The notes under the pieces: model-generated
Databases searched by the model: none
The model's input: the letters and a program-made list of their open reading frames with translations, nothing else
What the model was told of the DNA's origin: nothing
Shown: piece by piece, positions 42,533 to 51,996 of the stretch
Numbering within the stretch: position 1 is the stretch's first letter
Layout: every line of letters starts with the position of its first letter
Translations under genes and position numbers: made by a program
Origin: Burkholderiaceae bacterium
GTDB taxonomy: Bacteria; Pseudomonadota; Gammaproteobacteria; Burkholderiales; Burkholderiaceae_D
Assembly: GCA_004298905.1 (NCBI GenBank)
Contig: SCTK01000006.1
Coordinates: 1-64,000 of the forward strand
Reading direction: 5' to 3'
DNA length: 64,000 nucleotides

Positions 42533-43846
42533 ATGAACAAACCCTCCCACTTACTTCGTTTCACAATAGTCTGGCTAGCACTCGTCACCTTTATCTACCC
42601 GATCCCACACACAATCGCGTTGCGAAATCTGCTGTTACTGATCGGAATGGCCGCGCTGCTATATGCCCTGCGTCCCACTCTGCGCCTCCCGTCAGCCAGC
42701 CTGGCGCGCACTGCGTTGGTCATACTCGGCCTATTGAGCGCGTGGCTCGTGCTGCAAACTTCCATGCTAAGTCTGGATCCTCAGGAATCCTTTTCGGCTT
42801 TGCGCGGCGACTGGTTAATTGTCTGTATCGTCTGTTCATTGGGTCTGTTGACCGGTGCACTCGTAGAGCATGGCACGCAGCCAGAACTGAACGCCGCACA
42901 CTTGATCAGTGCTGTTGCCATTGCGGGTCTGGCCCATATGGTGTGGTTACTTGGCTACCAGATGTGGCTTGCAACGAGTAGCCAGTCATTCTGGGGGCAA
43001 ACCCCATTTGCAGCAAAGGATTACCAAGGAGTCATCGCCAATTTTCTGCTTGCGCTACTACTGGCCGAAGCTGTGTATCGAAGTGTTTGGAATCGCCGTT
43101 GCTTACCCTGGCCCAACCTACTTTTGTGGCTGGCATTGGTCGTTACGTGCCTAGGTTCAATCAGCATACTGGCACGCATAGCCGTGATCGTCGACGTAGT
43201 GCTGGTAATTGCAACCTGCCTTGCCTACATGACCAGCATTCGGCTCTCGCGCAAAAAATGGGCGCATTTGGCGCTCGTGGCTACCGTAACACTCGCCCTG
43301 ACGGCATGGTCTGTGGGACTAGATAAGCGCTGGACAAGCTTTCTGTCGTCAGCCAAAGTCGCCACACAAATCGACACGCAACGTTATTGGCTCGACCTCA
43401 CACAACCACCACCGCGCGACGCTAACGGCGACGTCATCGAAGAGTCCGCATACCTGCGCACTGCCTGGGCTACTGTCGCACTGCGTGAAATTCAACGACA
43501 TCCACTCGGTGTCGGTTATGGGCACAAAGCGTTCGGCATTGCGGTCAAAGCACATTACGGAGTACAGAACGGTCTCGAAACCAGTCACAGTGGTCTACTC
43601 GATTTCACTCTGGCCAATGGTTTTCCAGGATTGGCCTTGTGGCTCGCCCTATCAGGCGTGTTGATGGTTTTGGGTTGGCGTACCTTCCGTACGGGTAATC
43701 CGGTGGGATTGATGCTGTTTTTGTTCGTGCTCGGCTACCTGGTGCGTTGTGCACTGGATAGCAATCTGTCCGGTTGGCGGCTGGAATCGTATGCGCTGGT
43801 CACCGGCCTCCTCACCGCCTTGACACTCCGCGCACAAAAAGCATGA
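42533..43846 (+). CDS. O-antigen ligase family protein, copy 2
   Basis: 437 residues from the ATG at 42533; an upstream in-frame TTG is rejected. Same layout as copy 1: membrane helices, loop with ESAYLRTAWATVALREIQRHP, GVGYGHKAFG, LETSHSGLLDFTLANGFPG and a C-terminal GYLVRCALDSNLSGWRLESY. Identical length and collinear sequence show a gene duplication. It is translationally coupled (ATGA) to the intact GT4, as copy 1 is to the broken GT4. Confidence 0.83.
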   Translation: MNKPSHLLRFTIVWLALVTFIYPIPHTIALRNLLLLIGMAALLYALRPTLRLPSASLARTALVILGLLSAWLVLQTSMLSLDPQESFSALRGDWLIVCIVCSLGLLTGALVEHGTQPELNAAHLISAVAIAGLAHMVWLLGYQMWLATSSQSFWGQTPFAAKDYQGVIANFLLALLLAEAVYRSVWNRRCLPWPNLLLWLALVVTCLGSISILARIAVIVDVVLVIATCLAYMTSIRLSRKKWAHLALVATVTLALTAWSVGLDKRWTSFLSSAKVATQIDTQRYWLDLTQPPPRDANGDVIEESAYLRTAWATVALREIQRHPLGVGYGHKAFGIAVKAHYGVQNGLETSHSGLLDFTLANGFPGLALWLALSGVLMVLGWRTFRTGNPVGLMLFLFVLGYLVRCALDSNLSGWRLESYALVTGLLTALTLRAQKA

Positions 43847-44985
43847 AGCTGGTGCAGATCAATCTGCAAACGCACTTTGGCGGCGGCGAAGTCTATACGG
43901 CGTTTTTGTGCCGCGCCTTGTCGGCGCTGGGCGTCGAGACCACGCTGCTGGTGCACCCGCGTGCGCGCTTCTGGCCCCACCTTGATCTGCCTGCCGATAC
44001 TCACATCGAGATTGCCCGTGATTTTTCAGCGGCCGCCGAGGCCCTGCCTGCAGGGCCGGGCTGGTTGCTTGGTCACGGCCCGCTTTCTACCGAACTCCTG
44101 ACAGCCGCACGCGCAAAAAACTGGCTGGCCACGGCCATCGCGCACATGCCAGTGCAGGGCCGCAACCCACGTGCGTTTGATGGTCATGATCAAGTCTTCG
44201 CCGTATCCGGTTGGGTGCTCGACGGGCTGCGTGCGGCGCAGATTCCCGCCTGGCCCGCACCGCTCTATGGCGTCGCGGAAATCGAGCGCCGCGCCGCTGC
44301 GGCGATCATCCAGCGCACCAGTTGCTACGACTGGGATCGGCGCAAATTCCGCGACCGTCTGCTCGGCTGGCTGGAACCCATGGCCGAGGCCGTGCGCCCT
44401 GAAATTGAATGGACGCGCAGACCGGGACTCACCCTCGGCATCGTCTCGCGCCTGACGCCGATCAAGCAATTTCCTCTGCTCTTATCGTTGCTCGCCCCGA
44501 TCCTGGCGCAGCATCCGAAATTCAATCTGGAAATTTTCGGCAGCGGTGGCTACGCCTCTGTGCGCGATTTGCGCCGTGCGCTGCAACCGCTCGGCGACCG
44601 CGTGCGCTTCTGGGGCCATCAGCGCGATGTCGCTGCGGTCTATCGGAACATCGATTACCTGCTGACCGGCCTGCCCGAGAAAGAAGCGCTTGGTTTGAAT
44701 ATCATTGAAGCACAGGCCTGTGGCACACCCGTACTCGCCGTTGCCGCACCGCCCTTCACTGAAACGGTGTTGGAAGGTGCGACCGGATTTTTCTATCGCG
44801 ACCCGCGCGAAGACCAAGGCGCCGATTTCGCACAGTTGCTGCAGCGTTTGCAAAAACTTGACGCGCCGCTATCGCCGCAAAGCGCCCGCGTGCATCTGGA
44901 AAAATTTTCTTTCGATGCCTTCGTTGAACGCCTGCGCCCCGTGGTGGCCTGGGCACAAGCGCAAACGAAAATACAAAGCTCATGA
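43843..44985 (+). CDS. Glycosyltransferase family 4
   Basis: 380 residues from the ATG at 43843 (overlaps the ligase stop). N-terminal QINLQTHFGGGEVYTAFL, acceptor-site HMPVQGRNPRAFDGHDQ, central LGIVSRLTPIKQFPLLL and donor-site KEALGLNIIEAQACGTPVL with the EX7E pair intact. It is the functional parent or sister of the pseudogene at 40731. ATGA overlap links it to the next GT9 gene; role in LPS outer core or O-chain is inferred. Confidence 0.87.
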   Translation: MKLVQINLQTHFGGGEVYTAFLCRALSALGVETTLLVHPRARFWPHLDLPADTHIEIARDFSAAAEALPAGPGWLLGHGPLSTELLTAARAKNWLATAIAHMPVQGRNPRAFDGHDQVFAVSGWVLDGLRAAQIPAWPAPLYGVAEIERRAAAAIIQRTSCYDWDRRKFRDRLLGWLEPMAEAVRPEIEWTRRPGLTLGIVSRLTPIKQFPLLLSLLAPILAQHPKFNLEIFGSGGYASVRDLRRALQPLGDRVRFWGHQRDVAAVYRNIDYLLTGLPEKEALGLNIIEAQACGTPVLAVAAPPFTETVLEGATGFFYRDPREDQGADFAQLLQRLQKLDAPLSPQSARVHLEKFSFDAFVERLRPVVAWAQAQTKIQSS

Positions 44986-45944
44986 AGATCCTTGTCATCC
45001 GCCGCGACAATATCGGCGACCTCGTGTGCACCACACCGCTGCTCGCCGCCCTGCGCCAGCGTTTCTCGGATGCCTGGATCGGCGTACTCGCCAACAGTTA
45101 CAACGCCCCCGTGCTGACCGGCAACCCCGACATCGACGAAGTCTTTGTCTATTACAAACTCAAACACCGCCCGCCCGGCACCAGCACGCTGGCCATGCTG
45201 CTGCAACGCCTGCGCATGTTGTGGCGGCTGCGACGCATGAGCATCGACGACGTGATTCTCGCCGCCCCCAGCTATCAACCCAGCGCGCAACGCTTCGCCC
45301 ACTGGATCAAGCCCCAGCGGATTCTGGGCGGCTACGACAGCGATGCCGTGCATGAAGTGGAAAAAGTGTGCGCCGTGCTCAGCACCTACGGCATCACAGA
45401 CACACCGCCGCCCTGCAAAATCGTTGCCCCGGCCACGCCAGCTTCAGCCGCACCACACCACCCCTTGATCGGCATCCACATCAGCGCCCGCAAACCCTCG
45501 CAACGCTGGCCCACCGATTCATTCGTTGCGCTGATCAAGGCATTGCATCAACGCCACGATGCCGCCTTCCTGTTGTTCTGGTCACCCGGCTCCAGCAGCA
45601 ACCCCTTGCATCCGGGCGACGACGAAAAAGCCCAAGCGATTTTGTCACGATGCGCCGACCTGCCACTGCGGGCCTATCCCACCGCAACACTGGAACAATT
45701 GATCGCCGGTCTGGCCTCAACCGATCAGGTGATTTGCAGCGATGGTGGCGCCATGCACATCGCCGCCGGCCTCGACAAACCCATCGTCTGCCTCTTCGGC
45801 GACTCCGGCCTCGCCCGCTGGCGCCCCTGGGGCGTCCCCCACCGCGCCCTGCAAACTGATAGCCGCAATGTGCGTGATATTGATGTCACACAGGTGCTCG
45901 ACGCTTACACTGCGTTGTGCGAAACGCTTGAGCAAAAAGGCTGA
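44982..45944 (+). CDS. Glycosyltransferase family 9 (heptosyltransferase-like)
   Basis: 320 residues, ATGA overlap with the GT4 gene. N-terminal MKILVIRRDNIGDLVCTTPL and C-terminal VICSDGGAMHIAAGLDKPIV are GT9 landmarks; IGIHISARKPSQRWPTDSF carries the central strand. It is last in the plus-strand LPS cluster. Probably transfers heptose or a related sugar in the core. Confidence 0.87.
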   Translation: MKILVIRRDNIGDLVCTTPLLAALRQRFSDAWIGVLANSYNAPVLTGNPDIDEVFVYYKLKHRPPGTSTLAMLLQRLRMLWRLRRMSIDDVILAAPSYQPSAQRFAHWIKPQRILGGYDSDAVHEVEKVCAVLSTYGITDTPPPCKIVAPATPASAAPHHPLIGIHISARKPSQRWPTDSFVALIKALHQRHDAAFLLFWSPGSSSNPLHPGDDEKAQAILSRCADLPLRAYPTATLEQLIAGLASTDQVICSDGGAMHIAAGLDKPIVCLFGDSGLARWRPWGVPHRALQTDSRNVRDIDVTQVLDAYTALCETLEQKG

Positions 45945-45967
45945 CTCCGGTACCTTTGACAACTCTC

Positions 45968-46735
45968 ATGACAGACACCTTCTCCGTCGCTGCTCAGGTC
46001 TTGGAACAGTGGGGTGCCAAGGTCACCCCCATTCCAACGTCCCACAAGGACGAGTCCGACTGGCTGGCCCAGTTTGGAAACTATCGCTTGCTAGTGGAAG
46101 AGAAGACGAAGATTGAAGAGCCGCTAGTGAGTGCCGCGAGGGCTGAGACTCTTGCCAAAGGCGAGGTGCACGGATCAACGCTGCCGCTCGGCCACAACAA
46201 TCGGCTCTCCGGAATAGTACGCAAAGCTGCGAAGCAGCTCAGTTCCACAGGGCAGGACGTGCCACACGACGGCCGCATCGTATGGTTTACAGGCACCGGG
46301 TTTGACGCCGAAGCAAAGCACTACCAGTTCATCGGCACGTTGTACGGCTCAACCCGAATCTTCGAGCTCAGTCGTCCCGGCATGAAGGAGTGCTACTTCT
46401 TCCGGAACGGTGACTTCTTCCGCTTTAGAGAGCAGCTCGACGGCGCGGTCGTCGCCTTCCTCCATGGTAGCAACGTCACCGTTAAGCTTTGCCTCAACCC
46501 ATATTCAAGTAGCTGGCAGAGTTTGCGGGACTCCCCATTTGCAAACAACTTCACGCTCGGTCTTATCGATCCAGTTGCGGAGGAAGCAGCCGGCGAGGCC
46601 TACATTGCGGATACGGATCTTCCTCGGTCAGACATTGCTGCGGTCATTCGCTACCTCGAAGCGAAGTACGGTCTTGAGAATGCACATAACATGGACATGA
46701 ACATGGCGTCGGCCATCGTGGCGGTTCCCCGGTGA
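45968..46735 (+). CDS. Hypothetical protein, possible PD-(D/E)XK fold
   Basis: 255 residues from the ATG at 45968. No family recognised. YRLLVEEKTKIEEP looks like a core strand ending in Glu-x-Lys, and WFTGTGFDAEAKHY like a later strand, an order seen in PD-(D/E)XK nucleases; this is a guess from pattern. No signal peptide or membrane segment. Codon use is less G+C-biased than htpG, and it starts an accessory island between the LPS cluster and htpG. Confidence 0.55.
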   Translation: MTDTFSVAAQVLEQWGAKVTPIPTSHKDESDWLAQFGNYRLLVEEKTKIEEPLVSAARAETLAKGEVHGSTLPLGHNNRLSGIVRKAAKQLSSTGQDVPHDGRIVWFTGTGFDAEAKHYQFIGTLYGSTRIFELSRPGMKECYFFRNGDFFRFREQLDGAVVAFLHGSNVTVKLCLNPYSSSWQSLRDSPFANNFTLGLIDPVAEEAAGEAYIADTDLPRSDIAAVIRYLEAKYGLENAHNMDMNMASAIVAVPR

Positions 46736-46772
46736 GGCCTAACCCTTTCATCGAGGTGACGTCCACAAGCAA

Positions 46773-46809
46773 GCGTAGCCCGGATGCAGCGTAGCGCAAT
46801 CCGGGATCG
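46773..46809. repeat. Dispersed gcgtagcccggatg repeat
   Basis: gcgtagcccggatgcagcg followed by tagcgcaatccgggatcg: the cccggat/atccggg pair forms a hairpin. The sequence is a familiar dispersed repeat in many proteobacterial genomes (recalled). Confidence 0.7.
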
Positions 46810-46849
46810 TTACCTGGATTTCATTTCATTCCATTGGGGCTACTCACTA

Positions 46850-47194
46850 ATGAGCAATAGCATCGAGAAGGTTGGTTTCATGCTGGGCCTATTGGCGCTG
46901 GTGGCTGCCGATGTCTGGGCAGCTTACTCACGGTGCCCCGTGAGTCCGCCGGTCAACTTATCGATGCTCGCCTTTGGAATTTTCATTCAGCTTACTGCAC
47001 TCTGCCTTATTGCCTTCGGCTATCGTTTTTCTGCGGAACTATCTCTACGTCAGCGCTGGCGTTTGCTGCTTATGGCTTTTGTTCTTGGCACAGTATCGAT
47101 TCTCATGGTGCGCTATGCTGTGCTTTACAGCGATGCGATTGGTCAGCCGAATTGGTTCAAATCAATTGGGCTTCGATGCTCCAAGAGTGCGTAG
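46850..47194 (+). CDS. Hypothetical small inner-membrane protein (3 TM)
   Basis: 114 residues from the ATG at 46850; an earlier start would translate the dispersed repeat at 46773. Three hydrophobic segments: VGFMLGLLALVAADVWAAY, LSMLAFGIFIQLTALCLIAF and LLLMAFVLGTVSILMVRYAV. Function unknown. Its end runs into the repeat block 47191-47510. Confidence 0.5.
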   Translation: MSNSIEKVGFMLGLLALVAADVWAAYSRCPVSPPVNLSMLAFGIFIQLTALCLIAFGYRFSAELSLRQRWRLLLMAFVLGTVSILMVRYAVLYSDAIGQPNWFKSIGLRCSKSA

Positions 47195-47258
47195 GCTGGG
47201 TTGATAAACCCAGTATCAGCATTCAGCTACGTGGGAACATGCCGGGGGTTGCCCGGCG
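47191..47258. repeat. Dispersed gtaggctgggttg repeat, copy 2
   Basis: gtaggctgggttgataaacc, then the cgtggg..gccggggg..gcccggc segment, in the same order as at 15546-15617. It begins the gene-free stretch 47195-47525, which is filled with repeats. Confidence 0.7.
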
Positions 47259-47262
47259 GCAA

Positions 47263-47296
47263 GTTACTTTTCTTTGCTTCGCCAAAGAAAAGTAAC
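47263..47296. repeat. Perfect 14-bp hairpin gttacttttctttg
   Basis: 47263-47276 pairs exactly with 47283-47296 across cttcgc. It is A+T-rich and lacks a T-tract. From memory this hairpin with its ccaaaagaaagg tail is a frequent dispersed repeat in beta- and gammaproteobacteria. Confidence 0.8.
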
Positions 47297-47338
47297 CAAA
47301 AGAAAGGCGAACCGCCGACGCTGCCCCTTCGGGGTTCC

Positions 47339-47441
47339 CGCAAAAATTCAATTCAAAACAGGAAACGAAAAAACTCGCCCTCGCTATGCTCGGTGCTCAA
47401 ACAGTTTTCGTTTCTGATCTGTTTTGAATTGAATTTTTGCG
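47339..47441. repeat. Long inverted repeat downstream of htpG
   Basis: 47339-47361 (cgcaaaaattcaattcaaaa...) is the exact inverse of 47419-47441, 23 bp; pairing continues inward with a 4-nt insertion. Placed between the convergent membrane-protein and htpG genes, it may end transcription from both sides. Confidence 0.8.
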
Positions 47442-47470
47442 GCAGCATCGAAGCGGGGATTTAACTGCTA

Positions 47471-47510
47471 CCCCATCCCCACCCTGGCCCTCCCCTTGAA
47501 GGGGAGGGTA
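47471..47510. repeat. REP-like palindrome R5
   Basis: Tail ccccatccccaccctgg followed by palindrome ccctccccttgaaggggagg; same family and orientation as R4. It lies 16 bp past the htpG stop. Confidence 0.87.
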
Positions 47511-47525
47511 AAGGCAAGATCAATC

Positions 47526-49421
47526 TCACTTCAACGCCATCGACAACAGCAGATCATTAAGCCGTTTGACGAAGCTGGCGGGGTCGTCGAGTTGGCCGCC
47601 TTCGGCGAGCAGGGCTTGGTCGAACAGCACGTTGACCCAATCGGCGAATTTCGCGTCTTCGGATTTCAGGCGCTGGATCAGTGGATGTTTCGGATTGATC
47701 TCGAAGATGGGTTTGAAGTCGGGGGCTTCCTGCCCGGCCATTTTCATCAGCCGTGCCAGATGCGCGCTCATGTCGCCGTCGGCAGCCACTAAGCAAGCGG
47801 GTGAGTCGGTCAGGCGCACTGTCACGCGCACTTCCTTGACCTTGTCGCCGAGCGCGTCTTTGACGCGCGCGAGGATGTCCTTGTATTCGTCGCTGGCGGC
47901 TTGCTGTTCTTTCTTCTCGGCTTCGTCGGCGAGCGCGCCCAGATCGAGGCCGCCCTTGGTGACCGACATCAACGGCTTGCCGTCGAACTCGGTGAGGAAT
48001 GACAGCGCCCATTCATCGACGCGGTCGATCAGCAGCAGCACCTCGATGCCCTTCTTGCGGAACACTTCCAGGTGCGGGCTGTTCTTCGCCGCCAGCCAGG
48101 TATCGCCGGTGACGCAATAGATTTTTTCCTGACCGATTTTCATGCGGCCGACGTAATCGGCCAGACTGGTTTCCTGCACGGCGGTTTCGTGATGCGTGGA
48201 AGAAAAACGCAGCAGCTTGGCGATGCGCTCCTTGTTGGCCGGATCGTCGCCCAGACCTTCCTTGAACACCTGACCGAATTCGTTCCAGAAGGTGACGTAT
48301 TTGTCCTTGCTGTTCTCAGCCAAATCTTCCAACAGCGTCAGAACACGCTTGGTACACCCTTCGCGGATCGATTTCACGTCGCGGCTTTCCTGCAGAATCT
48401 CGCGCGACACATTGAGTGGCAGATCGCTGGAATCAACCACGCCGCGCACAAAGCGCAAATACACCGGCAGCAATTGTTCGGCATCGTCCATGATGAACAC
48501 ACGCTTCACATACAGCTTGATGCCGTGGCGCTGGTTGCGATCCCACAGGTCGAACGGCGCACGCGCCGGCACGTACAGCAACTGCGTATATTCCTGCCGC
48601 CCCTCGACCTTGTTGTGTGTCCACGCCAGCGGTTTTTCAAAATCGTGGGCAACGTGTTTGTAGAATTCCTGGTATTGCTCTTCCGTGATGTCGCTCTTCC
48701 CGCGCGTCCACAACGCACGCGCCTGATTCACCGTTTCCAGCTCGTCCAGCGTCTTCATTGCGCTGGCTTTCTCGTCCCATTCCTCCTTCGCCATTAGAAT
48801 CGGCAGGGAAATGTGGTCAGAGTATTTCTTGACGATGGATTTCAGTTTCCAGTTCGACAGCAATTCGTCTTCGCCTTCGCGCAGGTGCAGAATCACATCG
48901 GTGCCGCGCGTCGCCTTGGTGATGGTCTCGACGCTGTACTCGCCGCTGCCGTCCGATTCCCACTGCACGCCCTGATCGGCGGGCACACCGGCGCGGCGCG
49001 ACAGTACCGTGACCTTGTCGGCAACGATGAAGGATGAATAAAAACCGACGCCGAACTGGCCGATCAGCGCCGCATCCTTTTTCTGGTCGCCGGACAGTTG
49101 CGCGAAAAATTCTTTCGTGCCCGATTTGGCAATCGTACCGAGATGGGAAATTGCCTCGTCGCGGGACAGGCCGATGCCGTTGTCGCGGATGGTGATCGTG
49201 CGCGCAGTGGCATCGTGCAGAATCTGCACGCGTAGTTCAGGGTCTGTCTCGAACAGGGTGTCGTTGTTGATCGCTTCAAAACGCAGCTTGTCGCAGGCAT
49301 CGGAAGCATTGGAAATCAACTCGCGCAGAAAAATTTCCTTGTTGCTGTACAGGGAATGAATCATCAGTTGCAGCAGTTGCTGCACTTCGGCCTGAAAGCC
49401 TAGGGTTTGTTTATTGTCCAT
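47526..49421 (-). CDS. htpG: Chaperone HtpG (Hsp90)
   Basis: 631 residues from the ATG at 49421 ([20 protein letters not shown]). GHKL ATPase motifs: [42 protein letters not shown]; middle domain [12 protein letters not shown]; normal length. It folds and remodels client proteins in the cytoplasm with ATP. Control by heat shock is supported by the sigma-32-like promoter at 49459-49486. REP repeats flank both ends. Confidence 0.97.
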   Translation of the reverse strand: MDNKQTLGFQAEVQQLLQLMIHSLYSNKEIFLRELISNASDACDKLRFEAINNDTLFETDPELRVQILHDATARTITIRDNGIGLSRDEAISHLGTIAKSGTKEFFAQLSGDQKKDAALIGQFGVGFYSSFIVADKVTVLSRRAGVPADQGVQWESDGSGEYSVETITKATRGTDVILHLREGEDELLSNWKLKSIVKKYSDHISLPILMAKEEWDEKASAMKTLDELETVNQARALWTRGKSDITEEQYQEFYKHVAHDFEKPLAWTHNKVEGRQEYTQLLYVPARAPFDLWDRNQRHGIKLYVKRVFIMDDAEQLLPVYLRFVRGVVDSSDLPLNVSREILQESRDVKSIREGCTKRVLTLLEDLAENSKDKYVTFWNEFGQVFKEGLGDDPANKERIAKLLRFSSTHHETAVQETSLADYVGRMKIGQEKIYCVTGDTWLAAKNSPHLEVFRKKGIEVLLLIDRVDEWALSFLTEFDGKPLMSVTKGGLDLGALADEAEKKEQQAASDEYKDILARVKDALGDKVKEVRVTVRLTDSPACLVAADGDMSAHLARLMKMAGQEAPDFKPIFEINPKHPLIQRLKSEDAKFADWVNVLFDQALLAEGGQLDDPASFVKRLNDLLLSMALK

Positions 49422-49458
49422 AGAGTCGTATCGGGAAGTAGGTGAAACGTGGCGATTC

Positions 49459-49486
49459 AAATATGGGCGATTGCAAGGACTTCAAG
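49459..49486 (-). promoter_or_regulatory. Sigma-32 (heat-shock) promoter of htpG
   Basis: On the minus strand CTTGAA (49486-49481), a 13-bp spacer, then CCCATATTT (49467-49459), close to the RpoH consensus CTTGAA / CCCCATnT. The predicted transcript would have a leader of about 30 nt before the htpG ATG. Confidence 0.75.
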
Positions 49487-49521
49487 CCTTCAACAGAGAA
49501 CACTTAGGAAGCCCCGTATTT

Positions 49522-49560
49522 ACCCTCCCCTTCAAGGGGAGGGCAAGGGTGGGGATGGGT
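49522..49560. repeat. REP-like palindrome R6
   Basis: Palindrome ccctccccttcaaggggagg with tail gcaagggtggggatgggt; nearly identical to R3. It pairs head-to-head with R7, together forming a BIME-like unit between htpG and a GT4 gene. Confidence 0.88.
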
Positions 49561-49577
49561 GTCCTCAAGCAGCCGCA

Positions 49578-49616
49578 ACCCATCCCCCTCCTAACCTCCC
49601 CCTTGAAAGGGGAGGA
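49578..49616. repeat. REP-like palindrome R7
   Basis: Tail acccatccccctcctaac followed by cctcccccttgaaaggggagg; inverse of R6, 17 bp away. It lies 41 bp beyond the stop of the GT4 gene. Confidence 0.86.
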
Positions 49617-49657
49617 AGCGATTGCCTCTGTCTTTACAGCGTTCAGTGTGGCGAAAA

Positions 49658-50815
49658 TCAAACCAGCAATTGCCGGTACAAATCGGACAACTGCTGCCCC
49701 AACCGCGTCAGATCGTGATGCTCTGCCAGTTTCCGCGCTGCCGCGCCCATGGCATCGGCGCGGCCGGATTGCATCAGCGCCCGCATGGCTTGCGCCAGCG
49801 ACGCGGGCTGATTTGGCGGCACCACTTCGCCTTGCTGACCATTCGAGATCAGTTCGGCCACACCGGATTTTGTGCTGGTGATCACCGGCAGCCCGCAGGC
49901 CATGGCTTCCAGCACAGCATTGGGGAACGGGTCGTACAGGGTCGGCAAAACAAAGGCGTCGGCCATGCCATAGAACGGCAGCACATCCTGCTGCGCACCG
50001 GCAAACACCACGCGCCCGGCCACGCCGCACGACTGTGCCAATGTTTGATAACGCGCCTGATGTTTGTCGTGACCCACCACCATCAAGCAGGCTTGCGGCA
50101 ACTCTGCCAGCGCCTCAATGCACGACGCCAGACCCTTGCGTTCAAAGCCGGAACCGAGAAACAGAAAACAGAAAGCCGTCTCGGGAACACGCCACTGCGC
50201 GCGCGTGGCGCTGCGGCCTTGCTTCACCTGCGGATGAAATTTCGCAGTATCGACGCCGTTGTAGATGACGTGCAGCTTGCTCTCCGGCACGCCAAACCAT
50301 TCGTGAATTTCCTGCTTGACCATGTGCGAGTTGCAAATCACCGCACGCAAGGCCGGGTGCGCAAACATGCGCGTTTCCTGCCATTGCACATAGGCATGGT
50401 AGGGATTGCAAGCGAGGCCAAGACGTTGCCAGCGATTCAGTGTCTGACTGCGCTGGGCCAGCCATTCACGGTGCACGCCATCGCCGGCGCGATAGATGTC
50501 CAGCCCGGGAATGCGTTCGTGGCTTTGCACCAGATCGTAATCGTGGCGCGCCACATGATGTTTCACCGCGCAGGCAAACGAGGCATCACGCCAGACACGG
50601 CCGAGGTGAATGGGGTTGAGAATGACGCGATGGGCACTCCCCGCTTCCTGCGCATGACCCTGCCAGCGGCGCGCGATGATGGTGAGTTCGATACCGGATT
50701 GATCGAGCGCATGCAGTGCCCGCGCGACAAAGCGTTCCGCACCGCCAAAGGGGTTGTAGCGTGCGCGCACGATGGCGATTTTTTTTGCGGACAAATTTTT
50801 TGCCGACGCATTCAT
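49658..50815 (-). CDS. Glycosyltransferase family 4
   Basis: 385 residues. N-terminal VRARYNPFGGAERFVARAL, HERIPGLDIYRAGDGVH, central FLFLGSGFERKGLASCIEAL and donor-site DPFPNAVLEAMACGLPVI with both Glu of EX7E. Similar to WaaG-like core glucosyltransferases (HERIxGxDIYRAGDG is seen in that group), so a first outer-core sugar transfer is plausible. Its ATG overlaps the stop of the GT9 gene. Confidence 0.85.
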   Translation of the reverse strand: MNASAKNLSAKKIAIVRARYNPFGGAERFVARALHALDQSGIELTIIARRWQGHAQEAGSAHRVILNPIHLGRVWRDASFACAVKHHVARHDYDLVQSHERIPGLDIYRAGDGVHREWLAQRSQTLNRWQRLGLACNPYHAYVQWQETRMFAHPALRAVICNSHMVKQEIHEWFGVPESKLHVIYNGVDTAKFHPQVKQGRSATRAQWRVPETAFCFLFLGSGFERKGLASCIEALAELPQACLMVVGHDKHQARYQTLAQSCGVAGRVVFAGAQQDVLPFYGMADAFVLPTLYDPFPNAVLEAMACGLPVITSTKSGVAELISNGQQGEVVPPNQPASLAQAMRALMQSGRADAMGAAARKLAEHHDLTRLGQQLSDLYRQLLV

Positions 50816-51996
50816 TCGCGCACGATCTTGATGGCGGCGCTACCGGTCAATTCCTCGACGGCGCGCAAGACGCGTGCGAGCGGCAGGTGGGTCAGGCATT
50901 CGCTGATCTTGCCGCCGCCGCAACCGTCCTGCCCGCAGGGGCGGCAGGGATGGTCGTCGCTGGTGATCACGCGATTTGCCACTTGCCACGGCCCCCAGGC
51001 TTTTTCACCGCTGGGACCGAACAGGGCCACGGTCGGCGTTTGCATGGCGGCGGCGATATGCATCGGCGCGGAATCGACGCCGATGAAGCAGTGCGCCTGA
51101 CCGATCAGCACCGCCAGTTCCTGCAAGTTCAGACTGCCGGAGAAATCATGCAAGCCGGTCTTGTCATCCAGACCGCGCACGATGGCATTGCGCATCGCCA
51201 GTTCGCGCGTGTCGGGGGCGGCGGTGTACACCACTTGTTTACCGGCGCGCAACAAGTGCGCAATCAATTCGCGATTACGTTCCACCGACCAGCATTTGAA
51301 CAGCCAGCGCGAACCGGGATGCAATACGATGTATTCACCCGCGCGCAGGCCGGCTTGCGCCAGACGCTGCGCGATGTTGTGGCGCGCCGTTTCGATGGGG
51401 TGCAGCACCAGTGCGCGGTCTTCCGGCGGCACAATGCCGATACGGCGCAGAGCATCGAGGTTCTGCTCAACGACATGACGCTGCACCAGATTCCGATTCG
51501 TGCTTTCGGTGTGATAGCGATGCGTGAACGTCGTGCGCCAGAACCAGTTCGCAATACGTCCTGCCGCAATGTGCGGCGCGACGGCATAGCGTGGATTGAG
51601 CAGACGCGCCAGCCACAGGCCGCGCTTGTTTTCCGTCAGGTGAACGATCAGATCGTAGTTGCGGGCGCGCAATTGCTGGAACAGCGCCCACTCATTCCGA
51701 GCTTGCTCGGCGAGATTTTTATTCTTCCAATTCTTGTCGATGACATAGACCTGCGCAAGATCGGGATTGCCTTCCAGCAAGGGACTGGTTTCGGCATACA
51801 CCAGTGCATCGACCTCGGCATCGGGCAAGACCTGACGCAAGGCGCGAAACACGGGCGTCGTCAGCAAGACATCGCCATGGTGGCGCAGCTTGATCACCAG
51901 CACACGGCGCACGTAGCCGATCTCGATCGCATCCGGCGGCAGAATTTCGAAATGCGTGCTGTTTGAATTCATGTTGTTTAAATTCGCGCCGCTCAT
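50812..51996 (-). CDS. Heptosyltransferase-like GT9 protein (RfaQ-type)
   Basis: 394 residues from the ATG at 51996, which overlaps the dnaQ stop; a GTG at 52011 is an alternative. N-terminal RVLVIKLRHHGDVLLTTPVF, ENKRGLWLARLLNPRYAV, IVLHPGSRWLFKCW and CFIGVDSAPMHIAAAMQTP. The C-terminal CRPCGQDGCGGGKISECL with several Cys is typical of RfaQ/WaaQ (LPS heptosyltransferase III). It would add a heptose to the inner core. Coupled to the GT4 gene. Confidence 0.87.
   Translation of the reverse strand: MSGANLNNMNSNSTHFEILPPDAIEIGYVRRVLVIKLRHHGDVLLTTPVFRALRQVLPDAEVDALVYAETSPLLEGNPDLAQVYVIDKNWKNKNLAEQARNEWALFQQLRARNYDLIVHLTENKRGLWLARLLNPRYAVAPHIAAGRIANWFWRTTFTHRYHTESTNRNLVQRHVVEQNLDALRRIGIVPPEDRALVLHPIETARHNIAQRLAQAGLRAGEYIVLHPGSRWLFKCWSVERNRELIAHLLRAGKQVVYTAAPDTRELAMRNAIVRGLDDKTGLHDFSGSLNLQELAVLIGQAHCFIGVDSAPMHIAAAMQTPTVALFGPSGEKAWGPWQVANRVITSDDHPCRPCGQDGCGGGKISECLTHLPLARVLRAVEELTGSAAIKIVRE

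Noticed and set aside
47263-47296. Hairpin as an intrinsic terminator
   Set aside because: A+T-rich stem without T-tract; better explained as a dispersed repeat.
47526-49421. Large antisense ORFs in htpG
   Set aside because: No motifs or RBS; htpG motifs are unambiguous.
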